Below are positions 1 to 6,376 of a stretch of DNA of 8,406 nt, in pieces. The DNA lies in assembly GCA_028822575.1 (NCBI GenBank), contig JAPKDN010000110.1:1-8406 (forward strand), written 5' to 3'. Position numbers and translations under genes: made by a program. The notes under the pieces were generated by a model, which worked only from the letters and a program-made list of their open reading frames with translations, did no database searches and had not been told where the DNA came from. This DNA is from Alphaproteobacteria bacterium. GTDB lineage: Bacteria > Pseudomonadota > Alphaproteobacteria > Thalassobaculales > Thalassobaculaceae. The first letter of the stretch is position 1, and each line of letters begins with the position of its first letter.

Positions 1-584
1 GCATCTGGCAGGGGATTCGCGCGAACGGCGCCAACCCCATGACCATCCCGGGTGGCCATTCCATTGATGCCCTATGTTACATTCTGGGAGAGTTCGCTGA
101 GATTAGCGCGCGGGTAACAACGCGCATCGGCATGTGGAAGCACGCCGTAACGGGGGAAGACTTTCCCGTGGATGCACCGGACACGGTCACCGCCGCGGGC
201 GTGCTGAAAAGTGGCGTGGAAGTCTCCTACCAAGTCGCCAGCGTCCCCCATAACGCGAGTGGCACGCGGATGGAGATCTATGGGCGCAAGGGGACCTTGG
301 TCATGACCTCTCAATCTGTAAATATAGGGCCTAGCCAACTCCACATGGCCGTCGGCAACGGGACAATGGCGGAGATCACCCCACCCGACAGTTATCGGCT
401 TATTCCAGTGGATATGGCCGCTGGCCCTGGCAGGAACGTCGCTCAGGCTTACGCTCGTTTCGCCGATGTGATGCAATCGGGCACGTCGGCCTCGCCCGAC
501 TTCAATGACGCCATTGTTCGCCATACGTTGATTGACGCCATGGAACGGTCTCATAGGGAAAGTAAGGCCATCAAGCTAGCCTAG
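1..584 (+). CDS. Gfo/Idh/MocA-family oxidoreductase, Gal80p-like C-terminal part (5' truncated by window edge)
   Basis: The frame is open from the left edge (first full codon at position 3) to the TAG at 582-584, so this is the last ~193 residues of a longer gene; family members are usually about 350-390 aa and the NAD(P)-binding Rossmann half would lie outside. The ATG at 39 is internal: the residues before it (IWQGIRANGANP) belong to the same protein. The stretch PGGHSIDALCYILGEF fits the conserved GGH-x-(I/L)-D-A-L segment of the C-terminal α/β domain of Gal80p-like members, followed by the alternating β-strand pattern (VSYQVAS, RMEIYGRKGTLVM) typical of this fold. The C-terminal helix DAIVRHTLIDAMERSHRESKAIKL is also family-like. 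Likely an NAD(P)-dependent sugar or polyol dehydrogenase, or a sugar-binding regulator; substrate unknown. It lies 62 bp upstream of a GMC oxidoreductase on the same strand and is probably co-transcribed. Confidence 0.85.
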   Translation, partial: IWQGIRANGANPMTIPGGHSIDALCYILGEFAEISARVTTRIGMWKHAVTGEDFPVDAPDTVTAAGVLKSGVEVSYQVASVPHNASGTRMEIYGRKGTLVMTSQSVNIGPSQLHMAVGNGTMAEITPPDSYRLIPVDMAAGPGRNVAQAYARFADVMQSGTSASPDFNDAIVRHTLIDAMERSHRESKAIKLA

Positions 585-646
585 GAACCAGGAAGTGGGG
601 GATTGAGACCAACCCGTCGTTGGATGTCGGTGAGAGCGAGAGAGCC

Positions 647-2254
647 ATGCAAGCGGATTATGTCATCGTGGGTGCTGGCTCGGCCGGTTGTGTCCTCGCC
701 AATAGGTTGACGGAAGATCCCGATACCCGCGTGATCCTGCTTGAGGCGGGTGGCAAGGATTGGAATCCCTATATCCACGTCCCCGCTGGTTACATCAAAC
801 TACTGGACCACCCGACGATCACCTGGGGCTTTAAGGCGGACAAGGAATCGGGCTTGAACGGTCGCGAAATACCCTATCCGCGTGGCCGAGTGCTGGGTGG
901 GTCCAGCTCGATCAACGGGCTGATCTATATCCGCTCCCAGCCTGAGGATTACGATCACTGGTCACAACTTGGTAACCGGGGGTGGGGCGCGAAGGACGTC
1001 TTTCCCTATTTTCGCAAAGCCGAAAACTGGGAAGGCCTGGCCGACGAAGTCCATGCCAAGGGCGGGCCGCTGTCCACGTCCCTTACCCGAGACCAGCCAG
1101 GACTGTGCAAGGCCGCCATCGAGGCTGGCCGGGAAATGGGCTGGGAGTATCGTGAGGATTTGAACGATCTGCCACCGCTTCTGGGCAACCACATCGGTTG
1201 GGTCCAGCAGACACGAGGTGGTCGTTTCCGCGCCAGCGCCGCGCGATCCTATTTACACCCCGTCATGAAGCGATCGAATCTCCAGGTCGTGACCAACGCC
1301 ATGGTGCATCGGCTTATTCTGGATGGCAAGCGCGCGATTGGGGTCGAATTTTCTCGCGGTGGCGTCACGGAACGCGCGAACGCGGTGGGGGAGGTTATTG
1401 TTTCCGCCGGCGCCATAGGCTCCCCTCATATCCTGCAATTATCCGGCATCGGCGATCCTGACCATCTGGGCCGGATTGGCATTGCCACGCACCATGAATT
1501 GCGCGGCGTCGGCAAGAATTTTCAGGACCATTTCATCGTCCGGGTTCAAGCTGACGTAAAAGACATCCCAACCTTGAACGAACGTTCGCGTGGCATCCGC
1601 TTCGTGGGCGAGCTGATGAAATACGCCTTGCAAGGCCGAGGCATGCTGACCTATGCCGCGTCGCTGGTGGCTGCTTCGGTGAAGGTACTGCCTGAATCTG
1701 CGACCCCCGACGTCCAGGCATTGTTCTCGTCGGGCAGTTTCGCCCCTGGTCCGAAGCGCGTGCTTGATAGGAAGCCCGGCATGACGACCGGGGTTTGGCA
1801 GATGCGCCCAGAAAGCCGAGGGTTTGTCGAGGCACGCTCTTCCAACCCGTTCGCCCAACCGGTTATAAACCCCAATTTTCTGGCCGAGGAACGGGACCAA
1901 CGAACCATCATCGCCGGCATCCGGCTGGCGCGGGATTGGTTCAATTCACCGGCTATAAAGCGCTATGTGGTCGCCGAGAGTGTTCCAGGCGCGGATCTTC
2001 AAAGCGATGACGAACTCCTGCACTACGCGCGCCAGTATGGCTCGACCGTGTTTCATGCGACCTGTTCGTGTCGGATGGGCCCCGACCGGATGTCGGTGGT
2101 GGACGACAGATTGCGCGTGCATGGGATGGAAGGCCTGCGTGTCATCGACGCCTCGGTCATGCCTGCGGTAACGTCGACAAATACCAACGCGCCAACGATC
2201 ATGATCGCCGAGAAAGGCTCGGCGATGCTGAAGGAGGATGCCCGGCCCTTGTAA
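647..2254 (+). CDS. GMC-family FAD oxidoreductase (choline/alcohol dehydrogenase-like)
   Basis: A 535-aa protein, full length for glucose-methanol-choline oxidoreductases, which oxidise an alcohol to an aldehyde or ketone with FAD. Visible motifs: N-terminal FAD-binding GAGSAGC (residues 9-15) with the ribose-binding acid in LLEAGG (E33); GMC signature 1 around GRVLGGSSSINGLIYIR (80-96); signature 2 in GAIGSPHILQLSGIG (about 253-267); and the active-site pair His470 in FHATCSCRMG and Asn514 in TNTNAPTIMIAEKG. The 44-residue spacing and the His/Asn pair match the choline-oxidase/dehydrogenase branch. The ATG at 647 is chosen because the FAD motif then begins at residue 5, as usual; a TTG at 620 in frame would add nine unconserved residues. 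The Shine-Dalgarno is weak (GAGAGAG at about 637-643). It has no signal peptide, so it should be cytoplasmic. Probably cotranscribed with the upstream Gfo/Idh/MocA gene. Substrate is unknown: choline is only one possibility, and no betaine-pathway neighbour is seen. Confidence 0.93.
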   Translation: MQADYVIVGAGSAGCVLANRLTEDPDTRVILLEAGGKDWNPYIHVPAGYIKLLDHPTITWGFKADKESGLNGREIPYPRGRVLGGSSSINGLIYIRSQPEDYDHWSQLGNRGWGAKDVFPYFRKAENWEGLADEVHAKGGPLSTSLTRDQPGLCKAAIEAGREMGWEYREDLNDLPPLLGNHIGWVQQTRGGRFRASAARSYLHPVMKRSNLQVVTNAMVHRLILDGKRAIGVEFSRGGVTERANAVGEVIVSAGAIGSPHILQLSGIGDPDHLGRIGIATHHELRGVGKNFQDHFIVRVQADVKDIPTLNERSRGIRFVGELMKYALQGRGMLTYAASLVAASVKVLPESATPDVQALFSSGSFAPGPKRVLDRKPGMTTGVWQMRPESRGFVEARSSNPFAQPVINPNFLAEERDQRTIIAGIRLARDWFNSPAIKRYVVAESVPGADLQSDDELLHYARQYGSTVFHATCSCRMGPDRMSVVDDRLRVHGMEGLRVIDASVMPAVTSTNTNAPTIMIAEKGSAMLKEDARPL

Positions 2255-2261
2255 CGTTCGG

Positions 2262-2801
2262 CTAATCTGTAATCAATACAGCGGCGGGCCAGGTGAATTG
2301 TTTGTCGATGATGGTATCCAGAATGCCTAAACCCACCCTAGGGTTTTGCCGGCGCCAAACCGAGATTAAAGTGGAATTTCCGTCGTGGGCACTGATTTTC
2401 ACAATATAGCGTAGGAAGCGTCTCTCGGCGGTTTCCTCAGTTTCTGGTTGTCAGGAGATCTGGTGATGGATCGCCAACAAAGGAGAACACGAATCCAACA
2501 TTATTGGGATATCCTCGTAAAAACAGGCCGCCAGATCGCTGTCACCAAACTCCCGGAAGGTCACGCCGCTGAAGTCTCTTCCACCTCGATAATCTTCTGC
2601 CACCCCCCAGAGAATGAACTTCGTTGACGGCGCGTGATCATCAACGAATGGAAGATTAATGGCGCAATTCGGGCGTAGCTCTGCCAGCAGATCGTCATCG
2701 ACGAGGTCTTGTCCCGGTCGCCCATTTTGCACGCGAATAAACTCGAAGTAGCCATAGGCCTGCCGAACTTGATTATCGATCCAGAGGCCTGATGGTGCGA
2801 A
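2262..2801 (-). pseudogene. Broken PAS-like (PAS_5-type) protein remnant with in-frame stop
   Basis: On the minus strand one frame is open from 2801 down to a TGA at 2451-2453, and the same frame stays open for 62 more codons to the TAG at 2262-2264. The upper part reads like a genuine protein: NQVRQAYGYFEFIRVQNG, then DDDLLAELRPNCAINLPF, ILWGVAEDYRGGRDFSGVTF and SPLLAIHH. The part after the stop contains ERRFLRYIVKISAHDGN, which would supply the final strands. This order (aromatic Y-x-Y-F-x-F-x-R start, acidic 'DxD..L..L' segment, a G-x-D-x-(S/T)-G turn, a late R-x-L-x-x-I strand) resembles the PAS_5 family of small alphaproteobacterial sensor-like proteins; this is pattern resemblance only. 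No ATG is present: the best start is GTG at 2732, after conserved-looking residues, so the N-terminus seems lost where the transposase remnant begins. It converges on the GMC gene with a 7-bp gap. A shorter expressed product (93 aa from GTG) is possible but less likely. Confidence 0.5.
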
Positions 2802-2859
2802 TCAGTTTTTTTGATACACCCGGCTTGGGTTAAAGGAACCGCACCTGGAGGACACCGAC

Positions 2860-3010
2860 ATGGACGGATTGTTGAAGAGGGATATGATAGAATTGACGGG
2901 CCCAGCGTAGCGTAAACTGGCGGCGGTGAAGCGCCTGCAGCGAGGTGAGGCCGTGGAATCGCTGCCGCGGGAGCTGAACGTGACCGCCGCCCCTCTCTTG
3001 AATAGAACGC
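2860..3010 (+). pseudogene. Transposase OrfA-like N-terminal fragment (IS3-type HTH), nonsense and frameshift
   Basis: The ATG at 2860 has a good ribosome-binding site (GGAGG, 2847-2851). The frame reads MDGLLKRDMIELTGPA, a TAG at 2908-2910, then RKLAAVKRLQRGEAVESLP and RELNVTAAPL. The segment with LAAVKRL, RGE and LxRELNVT is the helix-turn-helix N-terminus of an OrfA-type transposase; relatives usually carry Glu where the TAG now stands (GAG to TAG) and continue with an ARLSEWR-like motif. Here the DNA after about 2995 (CTCTCTTGAATAG) still resembles that motif but out of frame, so a small insertion is likely, and nothing of the remaining coiled coil or of OrfB (DDE integrase core) follows. 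This is therefore a dead scrap of an insertion sequence. TGATACACCCGG from 2812 may be the old left end, directly abutting the truncated PAS-like frame. Confidence 0.6.
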
Positions 3011-3460
3011 AGTACACCGCATCGGTGTATTCGAGATTAACGTCGAGCGTAATCTGCTGTTGGTGTCCCATATCAAAGGCAAAAAATGCTTAAAACGCAA
3101 GATCGCCCCACGCCATGTGGACTTCTTGAGTCGGTGAGACGCACCAATCGGTCCGACCCCCGCCGATATGGCGCCTAGGAAAGCCTAATTTCACCGGCAT
3201 CCGCTATGCCAGGCGTCCAGCTTAAACTAAGAGGAAGCCCGTCCGTCGTGGGGACGCTGACGCTCCAAGCTGTCACGTCAGAACGAACAGGAGTGCTCCC
3301 CCCCACGGCGCCCGCTCGAATGACTAAAACTAACTCAGACCGTCTCAATGCTTCGGTTCGGCTGAGAATCATCGTGAAGAAATTCCTATCTGGCGAAATA
3401 AGACAAAAGAAATAACTCAAGTAGCGCCGCGCTTTTTGATCGCTGAGGTGTCCATATAGA
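3011..3460. other. Gene-poor stretch, probably decayed sequence
   Basis: I see no supportable gene here. A 43-codon open stretch on the plus strand (about 3007-3138), with segments FEINVERNLLLV and KIAPRHVDFL, reads somewhat like protein but has no recognised family, no start codon context and is flanked by stops. A 69-codon frame (3206-3415, plus) and a 101-codon minus frame that runs into the end of the aldo/keto reductase have no recognisable motifs and are probably chance. No convincing Rho-independent terminator for the aldo/keto reductase is present: downstream of its stop on the minus strand there is only a short AGCGC/GCGCT element and a T-rich run. Confidence 0.5.
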
Positions 3461-4402
3461 TTACTTCTCTGTAATCGCATCGACCTCGGCGACCTCCTCC
3501 GACGTCATCGCCCAGCCCGCGGCCGCGACGTTGCTGTCGATCTGTTCCGGCTTGGTGGCGCCAGCGATGATGCTCGCGGTGGTTGGACGCGCCGCCATCC
3601 AGCTGAAAGCCAACTCCAGCAGCGTATGGCCGCGGGCCGTGGCGAAGGCCTCAAGCTTGTCGACGACGTCGAAATTTTCCTCCGTAACATAGGTGCGGTT
3701 GGCGAATTTCGGCATGTCAGTCAGGCGCGCGCCGTCGGGCATGGCGTTGGGCTTGTATTTGCCGGTCAACAATCCGCTAGCCAGCGGAAAATACGGCAGC
3801 AGGCCACAGCCGTTCGCCTGCATGGCCGGCAGCAACTCTGCTTCCACTGATCGGTTCAGCAGGTTGTACTCATCTTGACAGGACACGAACCGGCTATATC
3901 CCGCCGTCTGTGATATCCACTGAGAATCCACTACCTGCCACGCCGATAGGTTCGAGCAACCGATGTAGCGCACCTTGCCCTGGCTCACGAGATCGTCGAG
4001 CGCCCGTAAGGTCTCGTCCATCGGGGTGAGGGGATCGGGCTGATGCAGCTGATAAAGATCAATCCAGTCGGTCTTCAGACGGCGCAGGGAATCCTCCACC
4101 GCCGTCATGATATAGCCTCGCGAAGCGCCGATCTTGGTGCCATCGTCGCTCATTGCCATGCCGAACTTGCTAGCCAGCACGATACCCTTGCGGCGCGTGC
4201 CAAGCACTTCGCCAAGTTGCTCCTCGGAACCTCCTCGGGCGCCGTACATATCGGCGGTATCGAACAGCGTGATGCCCTTCTCGATCGCCCGATCGACCAC
4301 GATGCGAGTTTCTTCCACCCCTAGCCGCATACCAAAATTGTTACAGCCAAGACCAACCAACGACACCCTGAGACCCGAGGTACCGAGATTTCGAATTTCC
4401 AT
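3461..4402 (-). CDS. Aldo/keto reductase
   Basis: A 313-aa NADPH-dependent reductase of the (β/α)8 aldo/keto reductase superfamily, complete in length. The catalytic tetrad is visible: Asp48 and Tyr53 in DTADMYG, Lys79 in ASKFG, and His120 in YQLHQPDP. The C-terminal cofactor-phosphate segment GATKPEQIDSNV (281-292) and the barrel strand RYIGCSNLSAW are also typical. It reduces aldehydes or ketones to alcohols in the cytoplasm; the closest general type is the bacterial YajO/Tas/general-stress AKR group, and the physiological substrate cannot be told. The ATG at 4402 is preferred over an in-frame GTG at 4423, because GGAGAG lies 6 nt before this ATG and would otherwise be inside the coding region; MEIRNLG is also the usual N-terminus. 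It is transcribed divergently from the marR-like gene, and its promoter region carries a palindrome, so control by that regulator is plausible. Confidence 0.93.
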   Translation of the reverse strand: MEIRNLGTSGLRVSLVGLGCNNFGMRLGVEETRIVVDRAIEKGITLFDTADMYGARGGSEEQLGEVLGTRRKGIVLASKFGMAMSDDGTKIGASRGYIMTAVEDSLRRLKTDWIDLYQLHQPDPLTPMDETLRALDDLVSQGKVRYIGCSNLSAWQVVDSQWISQTAGYSRFVSCQDEYNLLNRSVEAELLPAMQANGCGLLPYFPLASGLLTGKYKPNAMPDGARLTDMPKFANRTYVTEENFDVVDKLEAFATARGHTLLELAFSWMAARPTTASIIAGATKPEQIDSNVAAAGWAMTSEEVAEVDAITEK

Positions 4403-4408
4403 CACACA

Positions 4409-4414
4409 CTCTCC
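4409..4414 (-). promoter_or_regulatory. Ribosome-binding site deciding the aldo/keto reductase start
   Basis: Read on the minus strand the hexamer is GGAGAG, followed by TGTGTG and then ATG at 4402. The strength and 6-nt spacing favour this ATG over the GTG 21 nt upstream. Confidence 0.7.
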
Positions 4415-4446
4415 AACGCTCACCGGCCCAAATCATCGATCTGGAC

Positions 4447-4452
4447 ATTACA
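4447..4452 (-). promoter_or_regulatory. Possible -10 element of the aldo/keto reductase promoter
   Basis: On the minus strand the hexamer reads TGTAAT (5 of 6 matches to TATAAT), about 45 nt upstream of the reductase ATG. No good -35 stands at the ideal distance: GATTTG is at 17 nt and TTGCCT at 14 nt. The palindrome at 4456-4473 lies immediately upstream, where a bound regulator would compete with RNA polymerase. Inferred from sequence only. Confidence 0.35.
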
Positions 4453-4455
4453 GCG

Positions 4456-4473
4456 TTTGCCTCATCAGGCAAA
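4456..4473. promoter_or_regulatory. Palindromic candidate operator TTTGCCT-N4-AGGCAAA
   Basis: The sequence TTTGCCTCATCAGGCAAA has perfect 7-bp arms around a 4-nt centre. Its 18-bp size and TTGCC/GGCAA arms resemble operators of dimeric winged-helix regulators such as MarR proteins. It sits in the spacer between the divergent aldo/keto reductase and marR-like genes, 54 bp upstream of the reductase ATG and touching its probable -10. It is the best candidate for repression of the reductase by the adjacent MarR protein; a TetR-type regulator encoded elsewhere is an alternative. Confidence 0.5.
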
Positions 4474-4493
4474 TCGATCCGGAGCGGACACCA

Positions 4494-4551
4494 TGCATCC
4501 GAATTACGATCCACGACGGACGAGGGGTAAACGCGCGGTAATACGGATGCA
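4494..4551. repeat. Imperfect 14-bp inverted repeat with 30-nt spacer
   Basis: TGCATCCGAATTAC (4494-4507) and GTAATACGGATGCA (4538-4551) are reverse complements at 13 of 14 positions. They lie in the middle of the divergent promoter region. Possible roles are a pair of regulator half-sites or a stem in a transcript; neither is established. Confidence 0.45.
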
Positions 4552-4562
4552 AGGGATCACAT

Positions 4563-4576
4563 TTACGATCTCGTAA
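4563..4576. promoter_or_regulatory. Palindrome TTACGA-TC-TCGTAA, candidate operator upstream of marR-like gene
   Basis: Perfect 6-bp arms around two bases, ending 2-3 bp before a TTGGCA hexamer and about 53 bp before the regulator ATG. The half TTACGATC also occurs at 4504-4511, 59 bp away. The position suits an autoregulatory site, but the palindrome is short and different in sequence from the one at 4456-4473, so one MarR dimer need not bind both. Confidence 0.4.
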
Positions 4577-4593
4577 GCTTGGCAATCTTATCC

Positions 4594-4622
4594 TTGGCAA
4601 AAGTAAGCATGACAACTATATC
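4594..4622 (+). promoter_or_regulatory. Sigma70-like promoter for the marR-emrA unit, predicting a leaderless transcript
   Basis: TTGGCA (4594-4599, 5 of 6 matches to TTGACA) is followed after 17 nt by TATATC (4617-4622, 4 of 6 to TATAAT). A start site 7 nt downstream of the -10 falls on the A of the ATG at 4629. This agrees with the absence of any Shine-Dalgarno before that ATG. CTTGGCAA is directly repeated at 4578-4585 and 4593-4600, 15 bp apart, so the -35 is duplicated. Confidence 0.5.
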
Positions 4623-4628
4623 TCCAAC

Positions 4629-5120
4629 ATGGACCGAGAAGACCTGGGTAGAAATTTTGGCTTTTTGCTGCACGATGTGGCTCGCTTGATGCGGACCGTG
4701 TTCGACCGGCGTGGGCGCGAGCTTGGCTTGACCCGCTCTCAATGGTGGGTCCTGACGATGCTTTATGCCAAGGAGGGTGTGACTCAATCCGAACTAGCCG
4801 ATTTCATGGAGCTTGAGAAAGCGACACTGGGAAGGCTTCTGGATCGACTAGAGGAAAAGGAATGGGTGGAGCGGCGGACCGACACGCTTGATCGTCGGGT
4901 CAATCGGCTCTATCTCACGGATAAGGTACAAGAGGTCATGCGAGCGCTCCGTAATACGGCGGCGGAAGTTCGCTATGACGCGCTCGGCGATCTGGGTGAC
5001 GAAGAGCGTGAACGCTTCATCGATACGTTATTGAAGATCAAAACCAACCTGCTGTCCCTCGACGACTCGCGTCCGGATTTATCGGAACGCATGGCCCTCG
5101 TGGGGGCAGTGGATGATTGA
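4629..5120 (+). CDS. MarR-family transcriptional regulator
   Basis: A 163-aa winged-helix regulator, the usual MarR length. The N-terminal dimerisation helix (about 5-32) is followed by LGLTRSQWWVLTMLY (32-46), then the helix-turn-helix VTQSELADFMELEKATLGRLLDRLEEKEWVE split across residues 51-81. The wing carries the DxR-type motif D88-R89-R90 before VNRLYLT, and C-terminal dimerisation helices span roughly 99-143. Such proteins bind palindromic operators as dimers and release them on binding phenolic or hydrophobic ligands. The ATG at 4629 is the only start in this frame after a TAA at 4539-4541; it has no Shine-Dalgarno and probably heads a leaderless mRNA. It overlaps the Shine-Dalgarno of the EmrA-like gene, 11 bp downstream, forming one operon; it likely represses that operon and perhaps the divergent reductase. 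Confidence 0.92.
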   Translation: MDREDLGRNFGFLLHDVARLMRTVFDRRGRELGLTRSQWWVLTMLYAKEGVTQSELADFMELEKATLGRLLDRLEEKEWVERRTDTLDRRVNRLYLTDKVQEVMRALRNTAAEVRYDALGDLGDEERERFIDTLLKIKTNLLSLDDSRPDLSERMALVGAVDD

Positions 5121-5122
5121 GG
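5119..5122 (+). promoter_or_regulatory. Ribosome-binding site of the EmrA-like gene, overlapping the marR stop
   Basis: GAGG overlaps the TGA stop of the regulator (5118-5120) and lies 9 nt before the ATG at 5132. It supports that ATG over the TTG at 5117 and suggests translational coupling of the two genes. Confidence 0.6.
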
Positions 5123-5131
5123 CCAAGAATT

Positions 5132-6286
5132 ATGAGTAACAATGAAAACGAGCAATCCGGAGAGGCTCCTGCGGCGGAAACGAACACGCCGCCGCCCGTG
5201 CCCATGCGTCCCAGGCGGCGCTGGGGCCGTATGATCCTGCGCTTGATCCTGTTGATCGTCATTCCGGCGGCCGCGATCATCGCTGGCGGCTATTGGTACG
5301 AAGCGACAGGCAGGTACGTAACCACCGAAAACGCCTATGTGAAGGCTCACGTCATCGCTGTCAGCCCGAATATTGACGGCCGCGTGACGGATGTTTACGT
5401 CGGTGAAAACCAGCGGGTGCGAGCTGGCGAGACTCTGTTCAAAATAAACGCCGAGCCGTTTTGGATGATGGTTCGCATGTCCGAGGCTAAGCGCGAGACC
5501 GCGCGCCAAGAGATCGAGGCGACCCGGGCAGAGTATCATCAAATCGTCGCCGAGATCGAGAAAGCCAAGGCTGACGTCAAACATTATGAGCGCGAGGCTG
5601 GGCGCCAGCGTAAACTGGCAAGCAAGGCGATCACCACCCGCACCCGGCTTGACGACGCAGAATTTAACTTAAGCACCGCCAAACAGGATGTCGCGACCCG
5701 GCGTCAAAAGATCCGCACCGTACTCGCCCGCCTCGGCGGCGATCCGGCCCGAGGCGCGGAGTTGCATCCCGACTTCATCGCTGCAGAAACCGAGAAAGCT
5801 ATGGCCGAGATGAATCTTGGGTATACCGAGATAAAGGCACCGGTGGACGGGATTATCACGCGCCTTAAATTGGAAGCTGGTGAGTGGGTAGAAGAGGGTG
5901 AACCAGCCTTTGGTTTGATCGCCGTTGACAAGACCTGGATCGAGGCCAACCTCAAGGAGACCCAGCTGACGCACGTTCGCGTGGGACAGGACGTCAAGGT
6001 CGAGATCGATGCTTATCCGGATGCAGTCTGGAAAGCCAAGATCGCCTCGATCAGCCCTGCGACCGGGGCAGAGTTCTCTGTCCTGCCACCGCAGAACGCC
6101 TCGGGTAATTGGGTCAAGGTCGTCCAACGCTTGCCGGTGCGGATTGAGATCGAAACCGCGCCTGAGCACCCGCCCCTGCGCGCTGGCATGACCGCGACCG
6201 TCACCGTTGACACCCATCACAAGCGCGAGCTGTGGAGTACCGTAAAATCGGCGATCGCCGGATTCCAGGGCGACGACGAAAAGTAG
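5132..6286 (+). CDS. EmrA/HlyD-family periplasmic adaptor (membrane fusion protein) of multidrug efflux
   Basis: A 384-aa membrane-fusion protein that would link an inner-membrane exporter to an outer-membrane channel across the periplasm. Order of parts: proline-rich cytoplasmic N-terminus with a basic RPRRRWGR just before the membrane (25-33), one transmembrane helix (about 34-53), first half of the biotinyl/lipoyl-like domain (AHVIAVSPNIDGRVTDVYVGENQ, split at 72-94), a long α-helical hairpin (about 112-200), the second lipoyl half (YTEIKAPVDGIITRL, 231-245), then a β-barrel. NASGNWVKVVQRLPVRI (322-338) matches the conserved EmrA segment and separates it from other HlyD proteins. It follows the marR-like gene in an operon, the same arrangement as mprA(emrR)-emrA. 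No EmrB-type MFS transporter or TolC homologue follows: the next gene is on the opposite strand. The name emrA is withheld because partner and substrate are unknown. Confidence 0.92.
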   Translation: MSNNENEQSGEAPAAETNTPPPVPMRPRRRWGRMILRLILLIVIPAAAIIAGGYWYEATGRYVTTENAYVKAHVIAVSPNIDGRVTDVYVGENQRVRAGETLFKINAEPFWMMVRMSEAKRETARQEIEATRAEYHQIVAEIEKAKADVKHYEREAGRQRKLASKAITTRTRLDDAEFNLSTAKQDVATRRQKIRTVLARLGGDPARGAELHPDFIAAETEKAMAEMNLGYTEIKAPVDGIITRLKLEAGEWVEEGEPAFGLIAVDKTWIEANLKETQLTHVRVGQDVKVEIDAYPDAVWKAKIASISPATGAEFSVLPPQNASGNWVKVVQRLPVRIEIETAPEHPPLRAGMTATVTVDTHHKRELWSTVKSAIAGFQGDDEK

Positions 6287-6376
6287 TCGTCGTCTGGTGG
6301 CCTCAACCAGTAATTCGCACGAACCCGCGATTAAATTTTGAAGATGAAGTAAAGGGGCCGATCCGGCGAGGTTTAA

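Noticed and set aside
2267..2281. CTGTA-N5-TACAG hairpin just after the GMC stop
   Set aside because: A 5-bp, AT-rich stem with no T-run; chance occurrence is likely.
2329..2347. Hairpin AAACCC-ACCCTA-GGGTTTT as a terminator for the GMC gene
   Set aside because: The stem is only 6 bp, the T-run is short, it lies 75 bp past the stop, and it falls inside the PAS-like remnant frame, so it may simply be coding sequence.
3061..3075. GGTGTCCCATATCA as the right inverted end matching TGATACACC at 2812
   Set aside because: The match needs a 4-base insertion and the element between would be too short to be an IS; probably coincidence.
2561..3100. 179-codon minus-strand frame across the PAS-like and transposase remnants
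   Set aside because: It is Ser/Pro/Arg-rich, has no motifs, and is out of frame with the more protein-like PAS-like reading on the same strand.
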